Assembly: GCA_001898625.1 (NCBI GenBank)
Contig: MKUP01000020.1
Span: 32,541-86,400, forward strand
Reading direction: 5' to 3'
Origin: Burkholderiales bacterium 67-32
GTDB taxonomy: Bacteria > Pseudomonadota > Gammaproteobacteria > Burkholderiales > Burkholderiaceae_B
DNA length: 53,860 bases
Shown: positions 34,458 to 42,938 of the stretch, piece after piece
Numbering within the stretch: position 1 is the first letter of the stretch
Layout of the letters: the number at the start of each line of letters is the position of its first letter
Notes under the pieces: model-generated
The model's input: the letters and a program-made list of their open reading frames with translations, nothing else
Databases searched by the model: none
What the model was told of the DNA's origin: nothing
Position numbers and translations under genes: made by a program

Positions 34458-35285
34458 ATGTATCTGCTTACGGAAAAACCCGAGGATTCGGCCTACAAGG
34501 AAGTCCGTGGACTGAGCCGGGGGCTGGCGGTATTGCGGGCACTGAACGGCATGCCGGGAGGCATGGGCGGCGTGGTCGAGCTGGCCCGGCTGACCGGCCT
34601 GCATCGCACGACCGTCAAGCGCCTGCTGGAAACCCTCAGGCAGGAAGGCCTGGTCCACCACAAGGATGACGGCGCGCTGTACGTGCTCAGCTTCGAGGTG
34701 CGGCGGCTGGCCGAGGGCTACGTCGGCGCGGACTGGATCGACCGGGTCGCCTCGCCCGCCATGGGCGCGCACCTCAGCGCCCTGTCCTGGCCCAGCGACC
34801 TCGCCACGCCCGACGGCGGCTTCATGATCGTGCGGGAATCGACGCACCGCGCCAGCCTGCTATCCCAGCACCGGGCCACCATCGGCACCCGCATCGCGAT
34901 GCTGACCTCGGCCATCGGCCGTGCCTGGCTGGCCTATTGCTCGGACGAGGAACGGGAAGCGACCCTGTCGCTGCTGCGCGAACGCGGCGACGCCATCGGC
35001 GCCGTCGCCCGCGACAAGGCATATGTCGGACGCGTGCTGCGCGAGACCCGGCGGCGCGGCCATGCGGTCAACAAAGGAGAACTGGTGAACGAGGAAAGCG
35101 TCGCCGCGATCGCCTTCCCCATACGCCTGCGCGGCCATGCCATCGGCGCCATCAATCTCGTCCTGCAGCGCAACGTCGTCCCGGACCGGGAAATCTCGGC
35201 CCGCTACGTGCCGCTGCTGCGCATCCTGGCCGAAGAAATCTCAGTCGGCGCGACGCGGCTGTCCCAGCGCGGCGATCCGCCTTAA
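34458..35285 (+). CDS. IclR-family transcriptional regulator, MhpR-like
   Basis: A 275-residue IclR-type regulator. An N-terminal winged HTH (residues 18-75, GLSRGLAVLRALNG then LTGLHRTTVKRLLETL) leads to an IclR effector domain (TSAIGRAWLA, VAAIAFPIRLRGHAIGAINLVL). It is divergent from the meta-cleavage operon across a doubled GGTGCACC operator that fits MhpR. The effector would be a phenolic substrate. Its last 45 bases overlap the convergent c-di-GMP gene. Confidence 0.9.
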   Translation: MYLLTEKPEDSAYKEVRGLSRGLAVLRALNGMPGGMGGVVELARLTGLHRTTVKRLLETLRQEGLVHHKDDGALYVLSFEVRRLAEGYVGADWIDRVASPAMGAHLSALSWPSDLATPDGGFMIVRESTHRASLLSQHRATIGTRIAMLTSAIGRAWLAYCSDEEREATLSLLRERGDAIGAVARDKAYVGRVLRETRRRGHAVNKGELVNEESVAAIAFPIRLRGHAIGAINLVLQRNVVPDREISARYVPLLRILAEEISVGATRLSQRGDPP

Positions 35286-37346
35286 CGCGAACGAGGCCAT
35301 CGGCTGCAACAGATTGCGGAAGGCCTCTTCGGACAGCGGATGCGACAACAGGAAGCCCTGCGCCTCGTCGCATCCCAGTTCGGTCAGGAAGCGCATCTGC
35401 GTTTCGCTCTCCACGCCCTCGGCCACCACTTCCATGTGCAGCGCGTGCGACAGCGTCACGATGGCCGACAGCAGCGCCCGGGCCTCGGCCTCGTTCCGGT
35501 CCAGCTCCGAGGTGAACAGCCGGTCGACCTTGATCTGCTTGACCTTGAACCGGTGCAGATAGGCCAGGCTCGAATAGCCCGCGCCGAAATCGTCGATCGC
35601 GATCTCGAAGCCGCGGGCGCGAAAGCGGTTCACGATCTCGGCCGTGCGTCCCGCGTTCAGCATGGCCACGGTCTCGGTGATCTCGAACATCACGAGGCGG
35701 GGCGGCACCTCCTGCTCGTCCAGGATGTCCTCGACACGCCCGATCAGGTCGGGCACGTTGAACTGGATGGGCGACAGGTTGATCGAGATCTGGACCGGCT
35801 CCAGCCCGCGCCGCCGCCAGTTGTCGATACAGCGGCACACTTCGCGTATCACCCAGTCGCCGATCTGGACGATCTGCCCGGAGCGCTCGGCAATGGTGAT
35901 GAACTCCATGGGTGCCACGTTGCCGAAGGTCGGATGGTGCCACCGTATCAGCGCTTCCGCGCCGCAGATCGCGCGCGTAGCCACGCTGAACTTGGGCTGG
36001 AACACCAGGCTGAACTGCCCGCCTTCCAGCGCCGCCTCCAGATCCTGTTGCAGCATCAGCGTCCGCGCCGCGTTGGCATGCATGCCCGGCTCGAAGAAGC
36101 AGTAGGTGTTACGGCCCGACTGCTTCGCGCTGTACATGGCGGCATCGGCGCAGTCCAGCAGTGCTTCGCTGTCGCGGGCGTCGCCCGGATGCATGGCGAT
36201 CCCCATGCTCGCGCTGATCCGCAGGCGCGCCTGACAGCCGACCATGTCGTCCCGCAGCACCCGCAGCAGCTTCTTGGCCACGGATGCCGCGTCTCCCGGC
36301 GCCGATATGCCCCGCAGCAGCATGACGAACTCGTCGCCGCCTATGCGCGCGACCAGGTCGTCCTTGCGCACATGCGACGACAGCAACTGGGCGCAGCCCT
36401 TGAGCAGGTCGTCTCCCACCGCATGCCCAAGCGAATCGTTCACCGTCTTGAACCCGTCCAGATCCAGGAAAAAGACCGCGAATGCCGTCTTGTCGCGCCC
36501 CGCGGCCTGGATCGCCTGGTTCATCTGCTCGACCAGCATCAACCGGTTCGGCAGCCCGGTCAGCGCATCGTGCATGCTGAGGTATTGCAGTTGCCGGTTG
36601 GCCCGCCGCAGCGAGTCGGCCAGGCTGTTGGCGCGCCAGCCCAGCACCAGCAGAGTCCCCAGCAGCACCGCCAGCGACGAGCCGGACACCATCATCGCCA
36701 GCCAGTTGGGATCGATCTGGCTGGCCGACAGGCAGACGCTGCCGGGCGCGAACTGCGCCGCGCTCATGCCGGTGTAGTGCATGCCGGTGATGGCGATGCC
36801 CATTACCAGCGCCGCACCCAGGCGCTTGAAGACGATGTAGGGCTCGTCCGAGCCGCGCAGCGTGCCCCCCAGCCACAGCGCCACGACCGAGGCCACGATG
36901 GCCAGGCCAACGGAGGCCAGCACGATCCACGGCACATAACTGACCGCCGGCGCCATATCCAGCGCCTCCATCCCCGTGTAGTGCATGCCCGCGATGCCCA
37001 GTCCCATGGCCACCCCGCCCGCCACGCAGCGGCGAAACCGGAAGCGGCCGCTGGCCGAGACGGCCAGCGCGAAGCCGGACACCAGGATCGCGATCAACAG
37101 GGACAGCATCGTCGGCCAAAGCGCGTATCCCAGCGGAATGGGCAGGGAAAAGGCCATCATCCCGATGAAGTGCATCGACCAGATGCCCACCCCCATGGCG
37201 ATGGCACCGCCCACCAGCCAGGGCAGCCGGCGCCTCCACCCTGGCAGGGACGCGATCCGGCCGGTCAGCTCCAGCGCCGTATAGGCGGCCAGCGAAGCGA
37301 CTGCCAGGGAAAGAAATACCAACAGGGGGTTATAGACACCGTGCAT
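35241..37346 (-). CDS. MHYT-GGDEF-EAL cyclic-di-GMP enzyme
   Basis: A 701-residue inner-membrane protein. Seven transmembrane helices in residues 5-240 carry three MHYT motifs (MHFIGM 58, MHYTGM 121 and 189), a proposed copper/redox or gas sensor. The GGDEF motif is at 336-340, preceded by the inhibitory I-site RKDD (327-330), so product feedback is possible. The EAL domain has EAL at 464-466, SINLSP, EITE, IDDFGAGYSS (about 584-593) and AEGVES, all intact. Both synthesis and hydrolysis of c-di-GMP are therefore possible. I start at the ATG at 37346 directly before the first helix. Confidence 0.92.
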   Translation of the reverse strand: MHGVYNPLLVFLSLAVASLAAYTALELTGRIASLPGWRRRLPWLVGGAIAMGVGIWSMHFIGMMAFSLPIPLGYALWPTMLSLLIAILVSGFALAVSASGRFRFRRCVAGGVAMGLGIAGMHYTGMEALDMAPAVSYVPWIVLASVGLAIVASVVALWLGGTLRGSDEPYIVFKRLGAALVMGIAITGMHYTGMSAAQFAPGSVCLSASQIDPNWLAMMVSGSSLAVLLGTLLVLGWRANSLADSLRRANRQLQYLSMHDALTGLPNRLMLVEQMNQAIQAAGRDKTAFAVFFLDLDGFKTVNDSLGHAVGDDLLKGCAQLLSSHVRKDDLVARIGGDEFVMLLRGISAPGDAASVAKKLLRVLRDDMVGCQARLRISASMGIAMHPGDARDSEALLDCADAAMYSAKQSGRNTYCFFEPGMHANAARTLMLQQDLEAALEGGQFSLVFQPKFSVATRAICGAEALIRWHHPTFGNVAPMEFITIAERSGQIVQIGDWVIREVCRCIDNWRRRGLEPVQISINLSPIQFNVPDLIGRVEDILDEQEVPPRLVMFEITETVAMLNAGRTAEIVNRFRARGFEIAIDDFGAGYSSLAYLHRFKVKQIKVDRLFTSELDRNEAEARALLSAIVTLSHALHMEVVAEGVESETQMRFLTELGCDEAQGFLLSHPLSEEAFRNLLQPMASFALRRIAALGQPRRAD

Positions 37347-37455
37347 GACCGCCGTCCCGGATGCGTATCTATCGTTGTTGTCTGGGAAGCCTGGAGAACC
37401 CGCCCTTCTTATAGCAAAACATCCCGCCACCAGTCACGCGTTTACCCCAAGAAGC

Positions 37456-38619
37456 TCAGGCTCCCGAACTGCGCCGGACGGCCCAGCCGGGTTCCTTCCC
37501 CACCACCCGATTCCGGCCCAGGCGCTTGGCCCGGGCCAGGCGCTCATCCACGGCCGCGTAGGCCTGCTCGAACGAGACGGCGGGCTCGAAGCTGCCCACG
37601 CCCAGGCTCACGGTGCATTGCAGCTCCGGCGCGATGTCCGAAAAATCCTGGGCCGCCGCCGCGGCGCGCAGCCGCTCGGCCACCCGCTTCGTCTCGTCTT
37701 CCGAGGCCTCGGGCAGCACAACCATGAATTCCTCGCCGCCGAACCTGCCCACCGCGTCGCCCGTGCGTATGCCCTGCTCCATGACCGCCGCCAGCCGCTT
37801 GAGCACCGCGTCCCCCACCGGGTGGCCGTAGCGGTCGTTGATCCGCTTGAAATGGTCCACGTCCACCATGATCAGGCCGTAGCTGCCGCACAGGGGCAGG
37901 CGCGCCGCCAGGAACTCGCCCAGCCCCGACCGGTTGTTCATCCCCGTCAACGGATCGCGGCGGCTGGCCTGGCTCAGGCTGGCGATGGTGCGCACCGACG
38001 TCAGGCCCAGCATCAGGAATGCCACGCCTATCCCGAAGAAATAGAAGCTGGTCTGCGTGACCTCCCAATAAAGCGAGTGTTCGTAGCCGTACCGGTCGGC
38101 CGGCTGCGTGGCCAGCATGGCCCGGGGGAACAGGCTGAGCGAGCAGGCGGCCACGCACCAGAACAACAGTCGCTCCAGGGCGGTTCCCCGCGCCATGTGG
38201 CGGACCTGCCACAGCGCCAGCAGGAACACCAGGGCGGCGGCGATGTGCGTCGTGGCCACCCGTAGCCGGAACAGCGCCTCGTCGTGCGCGCTGGCCATGC
38301 GGATGACCAGCATGGCTGCCAGCACGAGCACGGCCGGCAGCCAGGGCAACCGCCTGTCCTCCAGCGCCGTCAGGCCCCGCGCGAAGCAGAAGATCGCGCT
38401 GGCGAAGGCCACGCCCGTCAACGCGATATTGGCCAGCAGCCAAGGCGGCCACAGCAGGATCTGCATGCAGACGCCGCTCGCGTAGCAGGCGAAGCCCGCG
38501 GCGAAGTACAGGAATTGCGGCTGGCGATGCGCGTAGCGCCACGCGCCATAGAACATGGCCGCCAGCAGAAGCGCGATCAGGGGATGGGCGAGCGCAAGCA
38601 AGGTGTCGTTGTTGTTCAT
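37456..38619 (-). CDS. Membrane diguanylate cyclase (GGEEF)
   Basis: A 387-residue cyclase. About six or seven transmembrane helices span residues 10-210. The GGDEF domain starts near 215 (RRDPLTGMNNRSGL), with the active motif GGEEF at 294-298 and an I-site RTGD at 285-288. It should make c-di-GMP from GTP. I start at the ATG at 38619 (MNNNDTLLAL); longer starts at 38670 and beyond lack ribosome sites. It sits 109 bases upstream of the MHYT gene on the same strand. Confidence 0.9.
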   Translation of the reverse strand: MNNNDTLLALAHPLIALLLAAMFYGAWRYAHRQPQFLYFAAGFACYASGVCMQILLWPPWLLANIALTGVAFASAIFCFARGLTALEDRRLPWLPAVLVLAAMLVIRMASAHDEALFRLRVATTHIAAALVFLLALWQVRHMARGTALERLLFWCVAACSLSLFPRAMLATQPADRYGYEHSLYWEVTQTSFYFFGIGVAFLMLGLTSVRTIASLSQASRRDPLTGMNNRSGLGEFLAARLPLCGSYGLIMVDVDHFKRINDRYGHPVGDAVLKRLAAVMEQGIRTGDAVGRFGGEEFMVVLPEASEDETKRVAERLRAAAAAQDFSDIAPELQCTVSLGVGSFEPAVSFEQAYAAVDERLARAKRLGRNRVVGKEPGWAVRRSSGA

Positions 38620-38778
38620 GATGCCGCACTCGGTATGGGACGGCTGCCGACCGGCCTCCCCGGAAGACATGATAGCGACACCGGACGGGCCGCGGTTCAG
38701 CCAGTACCCCCGGCGCAACACCGGGGAAACTACGGGTAGAACAGGAAGCACGGCCGCTCAGGCCATGCCTGGGCGTGC

Positions 38779-38994
38779 CTACCGCGCCGTCTTGTGCAAC
38801 GCCGATCCCTTATGCGCCGCGACATGGCGGGTCTTGTCGCTCTGGATCTCGTACTGCGGGTCGTCCTTGCTGGCGTGGTGCGTGTGCCCCTTGTAGTCGA
38901 AGTCCTTCGTGTGCACGCGGATGATGGTGCCGCTGACGATGCCCGCCTCGGAATTCCAGCTTACGTGGTCGCCCACCTTGAATCGGTCCGCCAT
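38779..38994 (-). CDS. Small TUDOR-type protein (DUF2945, HVA1 family)
   Basis: A 71-residue basic protein. RFKVGDHVSWNSEAGIVSGTIIRVHTKDFDYKGHTHHASKDDPQYEI is the DUF2945 (hypervirulence-associated TUDOR) pattern; a short basic tail follows. A CAGGAG ribosome site precedes the ATG. Members occur in many soil bacteria and fungi; the role is not established. It overlaps neither neighbour. Confidence 0.88.
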   Translation of the reverse strand: MADRFKVGDHVSWNSEAGIVSGTIIRVHTKDFDYKGHTHHASKDDPQYEIQSDKTRHVAAHKGSALHKTAR

Positions 38995-39026
38995 GGCGGT
39001 TTCTCCTGTCTGCGCGCGCCGGCGGC

Positions 39027-39560
39027 TCAGGCGTCCGGCGCGTACGTCAATGCGCCGTCCCGGATCCGCGCCGCCGGCGTGTAGGGATGGACTTCGCTCT
39101 TCCCGGTACCCAGGATGTGCCTCACGCAGACACCCCGTACTTTCAGGTAGTCGGCGATCAGCGACCGGTGGCATCGCCACCACACGGCTTCCGCGCACAT
39201 GATGGCGGTCCGCCGGCGGCGAGCCAATGCCAGCAGGCGCTCGATGCCTTCGCGAAAGGCATCGGTCTCCATGTAGTCCGCGTAGCCGCGGAACGACGGA
39301 TTGCGCCAGACGGTGTTATGGGAGTCCGCAAGGGGCGGACGGCGGCCGCCCAGTTCCGGCAGCGGCACGTATTCCACCCCGGCTTGCGCGAGCGCATGGC
39401 GCAGCGCATCCGGATTGAAATGGGGATACTTGCGTGACCCCGCATGCCGCCGCACGTCGGCGATGGCCTCGATGTCATGGGCGGCCAGCATCGCCAGGAA
39501 CGCTTCCAGGGAGTGCGTGGAATGCCCCACCGTCCACACTTGCAGCCCTGCCGTCTCCAT
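39027..39560 (-). CDS. DUF488 family protein
   Basis: A 177-residue protein. VWTVGHSTHSLEAFLAMLAAHDIEAIADVRR and CAEAVWWRCHRSLIADYL are the hallmark segments of DUF488, including the CAE..CHR motif (reactive-looking Cys/His). Function is not known. I used the ATG at 39560, which has GGAGG nine bases upstream. It lies between the small TUDOR-type gene and a GGDEF gene on the same strand. Confidence 0.9.
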   Translation of the reverse strand: METAGLQVWTVGHSTHSLEAFLAMLAAHDIEAIADVRRHAGSRKYPHFNPDALRHALAQAGVEYVPLPELGGRRPPLADSHNTVWRNPSFRGYADYMETDAFREGIERLLALARRRRTAIMCAEAVWWRCHRSLIADYLKVRGVCVRHILGTGKSEVHPYTPAARIRDGALTYAPDA

Positions 39561-39589
39561 CGCCGCCCCCCTCCGTTCAATCATCCCCG

Positions 39590-40501
39590 CTACAAAACCG
39601 CGCGCCGCAAGGTGTTGCGCCCCTCGGCCTTGGCCTGATAGAGCGCAGCATCCACCTCGTCGAAGATCTCGGCGGTGCGGCGTTCTCCGCGAAAGATGCC
39701 GAACCCCATCGACGCGGTCACGACGCCGTGCGGCGGATTGCCCCGATGGGCAATCGCCATGCCCGCGATGGCCACGCGGATCTCGTCGCAGAAACACGCG
39801 CCCTCGGCGTCCTCCCGCAGACGGCAGGCCAGCAGGAACTCTTCGCCGCCTATCCGGAAGACCCGGTCGTCGGACCGGCCCAGCATGCCGCGTAGCAAGT
39901 CGCCCACGCGCTTCAACACCCGATCGCCCGCGGCATGGCCGTAATGGTCGTTGTAGGCCTTGAAGTGGTCGACGTCGAGAATGGCCACGCACTTCAGCAG
40001 CCCGTCGTCGGGCGCCTCGACGAAAGCGGGAAACTCCTGCGTATAGGCCCGGCGGTTGTGCACGCCCGACAACGGATCCAGCAGTGAAAACCGGGCCTCG
40101 GTGATGTCGGTGAAGATCCAGATCCGCGCGCGGAAGGATCCGTCCGCCGCGAAGGGCACGCTGCGGCGGGCGAAGACGCGTCCATCCTTCAAATGCAGTT
40201 CGTCGCGGTAGGCCTCGTCCGTGAGATGAAGAACCTCCACGTGTTCCAGGAAGCGGTCGGGATCGACAAGCTGGGCGCTGGCGTGGGCCAGCATCCGGCT
40301 CTCGCTCCAGCCTTCCCATGCTTCCTCGGGAAACCGCCATTGCTCCATGAAGGCCTTGTTCGCATAGACCACCTGCCTGTCGGCATCCACCAGCAGGACG
40401 CCGTCGGGCAGCGCATCCAGCGCAAACCTGAAGACCCCCGCCGGCACGGGTGGCCTGGGCAGTTCCCCGGCCATGGCGGGTTTTCTTGTTGTCAGGCTCA
40501 T
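39590..40501 (-). CDS. PAS-GGDEF diguanylate cyclase, soluble
   Basis: A 303-residue cytoplasmic protein without membrane helices. A PAS domain covers residues 25-135 (FALDALPDGVLLVDADRQVVYANKAF), and the GGDEF domain starts near 140. The active motif is GGEEF at 218-222 with an I-site RSDD at 209-212. A sensory diguanylate cyclase is the clear reading. The ATG at 40501 was chosen; the ribosome site is weak and 40474 is an alternative. It is the third c-di-GMP gene in a row on this strand. Confidence 0.9.
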   Translation of the reverse strand: MSLTTRKPAMAGELPRPPVPAGVFRFALDALPDGVLLVDADRQVVYANKAFMEQWRFPEEAWEGWSESRMLAHASAQLVDPDRFLEHVEVLHLTDEAYRDELHLKDGRVFARRSVPFAADGSFRARIWIFTDITEARFSLLDPLSGVHNRRAYTQEFPAFVEAPDDGLLKCVAILDVDHFKAYNDHYGHAAGDRVLKRVGDLLRGMLGRSDDRVFRIGGEEFLLACRLREDAEGACFCDEIRVAIAGMAIAHRGNPPHGVVTASMGFGIFRGERRTAEIFDEVDAALYQAKAEGRNTLRRAVL

Positions 40502-40575
40502 ACGCGGCACGCCGTCGACGGACAGGATCCAAAGATAGCGCACTCGCCGCGCCGGCGCATGCCGGCCCGGTCCCG

Positions 40576-41538
40576 TCACTGGATCCGGATGTTCCGCTTG
40601 TGAACGATCTCGCCCAGCTCGGCCTGGCTACGCAGGAAGAATGCCCGGAACTGCTCGGGCGTGCCAGGATCAGGAATGAAGCCCCGGTCACGCAGTTCCT
40701 GGTTCACGTCGGGTTGTTGCAGCGTGTCGCGTATGGCCGCCGCCAGGGTATCCCGCACCTGCGGCGGCATGCCCTTGGGTGCCAGCACGCCCTGCCAGCT
40801 GTACATGTCGAACCCCGGATAGCCGCTTTCGTCCACGGTGGGCACGTCGGGCAGGTACGGCAGGCGCTCCCGGGTGGACACCAGCAGGACCTTCAGCTTG
40901 CCCGTGCGCAAATAGGGCAGCGCCGTGGCCGGGTCGGAGAAATACAGGTCGATCTGGCCGCCGAGCAGGTCGCGTATCGCCGGCGCGGCCCCCGGAAACG
41001 GCACATGGGTGGGATGCACACCCACCCGCGCGGCCAAGGCCTCCATGGTCAGATGATTCATCCCGCCCTGCCCCCAGCTTCCATAGGTGACCCGGTCCCC
41101 TCGCTCCTTCATGTAGGCCAGGAGTCCCGCCGCGTCCGAAACCGGCAGGTCGCGGCGCGCCAGCAACAGCAGCGGCGTGCGCACCAGCGGTGCCACGAAG
41201 TCCAGGTCGCGCTCGGCCGAGTATTTCAGATCGGGATACAGCGCGGCGTTCACCGCCACCTGCTCGGCCGTGTTCATCACGGTATAGCCGTCGCGGGCGG
41301 CCGACAACAGCGCCTGCGTGCCGATGATGGTGTTGCCGCCCGGCCGGTTGTCCACCACGATTGCCTGCCCCAGCTTCTGCGACAGGCGCTGCGTGACGAC
41401 CCGCGCCACGTTGTCCGCGCCGCCGCCGGCCGGATAGGGAACCAGCCACCGGATGGGATGCGCCGGATAGGCCTGGGCCACGGCCGCGCCGGCGGCCAGA
41501 CACGAAAACAATGCGAACACCGCTGGGATAAGCCGCAT
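40576..41538 (-). CDS. Bug-family periplasmic solute receptor with palindrome-rich promoter
   Basis: A 320-residue TctC/Bug receptor. The signal peptide ends AQA at residue 23, then YPAHPIRWLVPYPAGGGADNVAR. VDNRPGGNTIIG, AARDGYTVM and THVPFPGAAPAIRDLLGGQ are typical. It has an AAAGGAGG ribosome site. It is monocistronic: the preceding gene on the strand (VOC protein) ends 121 bases upstream, and that gap holds several palindromes, so it looks individually regulated. Confidence 0.92.
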   Translation of the reverse strand: MRLIPAVFALFSCLAAGAAVAQAYPAHPIRWLVPYPAGGGADNVARVVTQRLSQKLGQAIVVDNRPGGNTIIGTQALLSAARDGYTVMNTAEQVAVNAALYPDLKYSAERDLDFVAPLVRTPLLLLARRDLPVSDAAGLLAYMKERGDRVTYGSWGQGGMNHLTMEALAARVGVHPTHVPFPGAAPAIRDLLGGQIDLYFSDPATALPYLRTGKLKVLLVSTRERLPYLPDVPTVDESGYPGFDMYSWQGVLAPKGMPPQVRDTLAAAIRDTLQQPDVNQELRDRGFIPDPGTPEQFRAFFLRSQAELGEIVHKRNIRIQ

Positions 41539-41554
41539 GGCGCCTCCTTTTATA

Positions 41555-41625
41555 AAACGATCGTTTAATTTTGTTCAATATATCCCAAATATTGGGATAC
41601 GAACGATAATTTTTAATACGATCGT
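41555..41625. promoter_or_regulatory. Cluster of palindromes upstream of the Bug gene
   Basis: AAACGATCGTTT (41555-41566) and ACGATCGT (41618-41625) repeat one palindrome 59 bases apart. Between them is TATCCCAAATATTGGGATA (41581-41599), with TATCCCAA/TTGGGATA arms, and a half-site AACGAT (41602-41607). ACGATCGT-type palindromes fit a TetR-family operator, but no TetR gene is in the window. Confidence 0.7.
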
Positions 41626-41659
41626 TTCATAAAGGCGGGCACATCGCTCGACACGCTTC

Positions 41660-42079
41660 TTACTCGGGCATCCAGGCCGGGTTGTGGACGGCTTCCCAGA
41701 GATGGCCGTCAGGGTCCTGGAAATAGCCGGCGTACCCACCCCAGAAGGTCGGCTGCGCCGGCTTCACCACGTGCGCCCCCGCCGCGGCGGCGCGGGCCAT
41801 CACCGCGTCGACCTCTTCGCGCGACGCGACGTTGTGGCCCAGCGTGAACTCGGTCGGACTGCGCCCGCTTCGTTCGATCCCGGCGTCGTGCGCGATGTCC
41901 GCCCGCGCGAACAGCGCCAGCCTGAGCCCCGCCTGGAGCTCGAAGAAGGCCACCGCGCCATGCTCGAACTCCCTGCCTATGATGCCCTCGGTCGGCAGTC
42001 CCATGCCGTCGCGGTAGAACGCCACCGAGGCCTCCAGATCGTCCACGCCGATCGTGATCACGCTGATGCGCGGCTTCAT
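41660..42079 (-). CDS. VOC (glyoxalase/bleomycin-resistance) family protein
   Basis: A 139-residue protein of two vicinal-oxygen-chelate modules. ISVITIGVDDLEASVAFYRDGMGLP opens the first module; GYAGYFQDPDGHLWEAVHNP closes the second and includes the conserved PDGH and E metal-binding positions. The family covers lactoylglutathione lyases, epimerases and resistance proteins, and the substrate here is unknown. A GGGAGAG site precedes the ATG. It is divergent from the Crp/Fnr gene. Confidence 0.88.
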   Translation of the reverse strand: MKPRISVITIGVDDLEASVAFYRDGMGLPTEGIIGREFEHGAVAFFELQAGLRLALFARADIAHDAGIERSGRSPTEFTLGHNVASREEVDAVMARAAAAGAHVVKPAQPTFWGGYAGYFQDPDGHLWEAVHNPAWMPE

Positions 42080-42239
42080 GCCTGCTCTCCCTTCTTTCCT
42101 TTCAATCCACCATCATGCCGCAACGGATGCCGGGCCGGACTGCCGTACCAGGAAAACGCAGCATCTGGATCAGCTAGTGGGCGAACCCATCGTGCTAGGA
42201 TGGCCGCATCCCATTTTCGATCGGCCGCCGAAGCGAACA

Positions 42240-42938
42240 ATGACCTCCACGCTGGCGCGAGTCGCCATCTCGCAATCCGAGTTGTTCCGGGAATGGGCCG
42301 ACGGCGACATCGCCCGGCTGGTCGAAGTCTCGGAGGTCCTGCGGCTCGAATCCGGCACCCTGCTCCATGGGCCGGGAGAAACCGTTCCCTTCCTGTACCT
42401 GATCGCATCCGGCTCGCTGCGCATGTCCCTGCGCACGGGGTCCAATCGCGAGTTCGCCTTCCGCCTGCGCTTTGCCGGCGACTTCCTGGGCCTGGGGCCG
42501 CTGCTGTCCGGAGAACCCTTCGTCTATACCGTCACCTGCCGCGGCCAGACCCATCTGGTCAGGATACCCGGCCCCTTTCTGAAAGACATGCTGGTGCGCA
42601 ACGGCCGCCTGGCCGTCGCCATGTTCGCGGGATTCAACCGGCGGCACAGAAACATGATTGCCCTGTATGCCGACGCCTCCACGGGTTCCCTACGCGCGCG
42701 GCTCGCCTCGCTGCTCGGTCTCATCGCCAACGCGTCGGGGCATGCCACGAACGAAGTGGAAGTCCTGCAGGACGAGCTGGCCGAATTGCTCGGCACCCGC
42801 AGGCAAGGGGTCAACCGCGAACTGCGGGCACTGGAGAAACTCGGCGTGCTCGCCCTGGAATACGGCCGCATCGTGATCGCCGACAAAGCCGCCTTGCAGG
42901 AGTTGGCGATACTGCCAACCCCCGCCCCGCTCCCCTAG
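42240..42938 (+). CDS. Crp/Fnr-family transcriptional regulator
   Basis: A 232-residue regulator. An N-terminal cyclic-nucleotide-binding-like barrel (residues 15-130, e.g. LLHGPGETVPFLYLIASGSLRMS) lacks the Fnr-type four-cysteine cluster. The C-terminal HTH_Crp domain has QDELAELLGTRRQGVNRELRALEKLGVLAL near 175-205. The ligand is unknown. I start at the ATG at 42240; in-frame ATGs further up lie in non-homologous sequence. Its 3' end overlaps the convergent porin by four bases. Confidence 0.88.
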   Translation: MTSTLARVAISQSELFREWADGDIARLVEVSEVLRLESGTLLHGPGETVPFLYLIASGSLRMSLRTGSNREFAFRLRFAGDFLGLGPLLSGEPFVYTVTCRGQTHLVRIPGPFLKDMLVRNGRLAVAMFAGFNRRHRNMIALYADASTGSLRARLASLLGLIANASGHATNEVEVLQDELAELLGTRRQGVNRELRALEKLGVLALEYGRIVIADKAALQELAILPTPAPLP

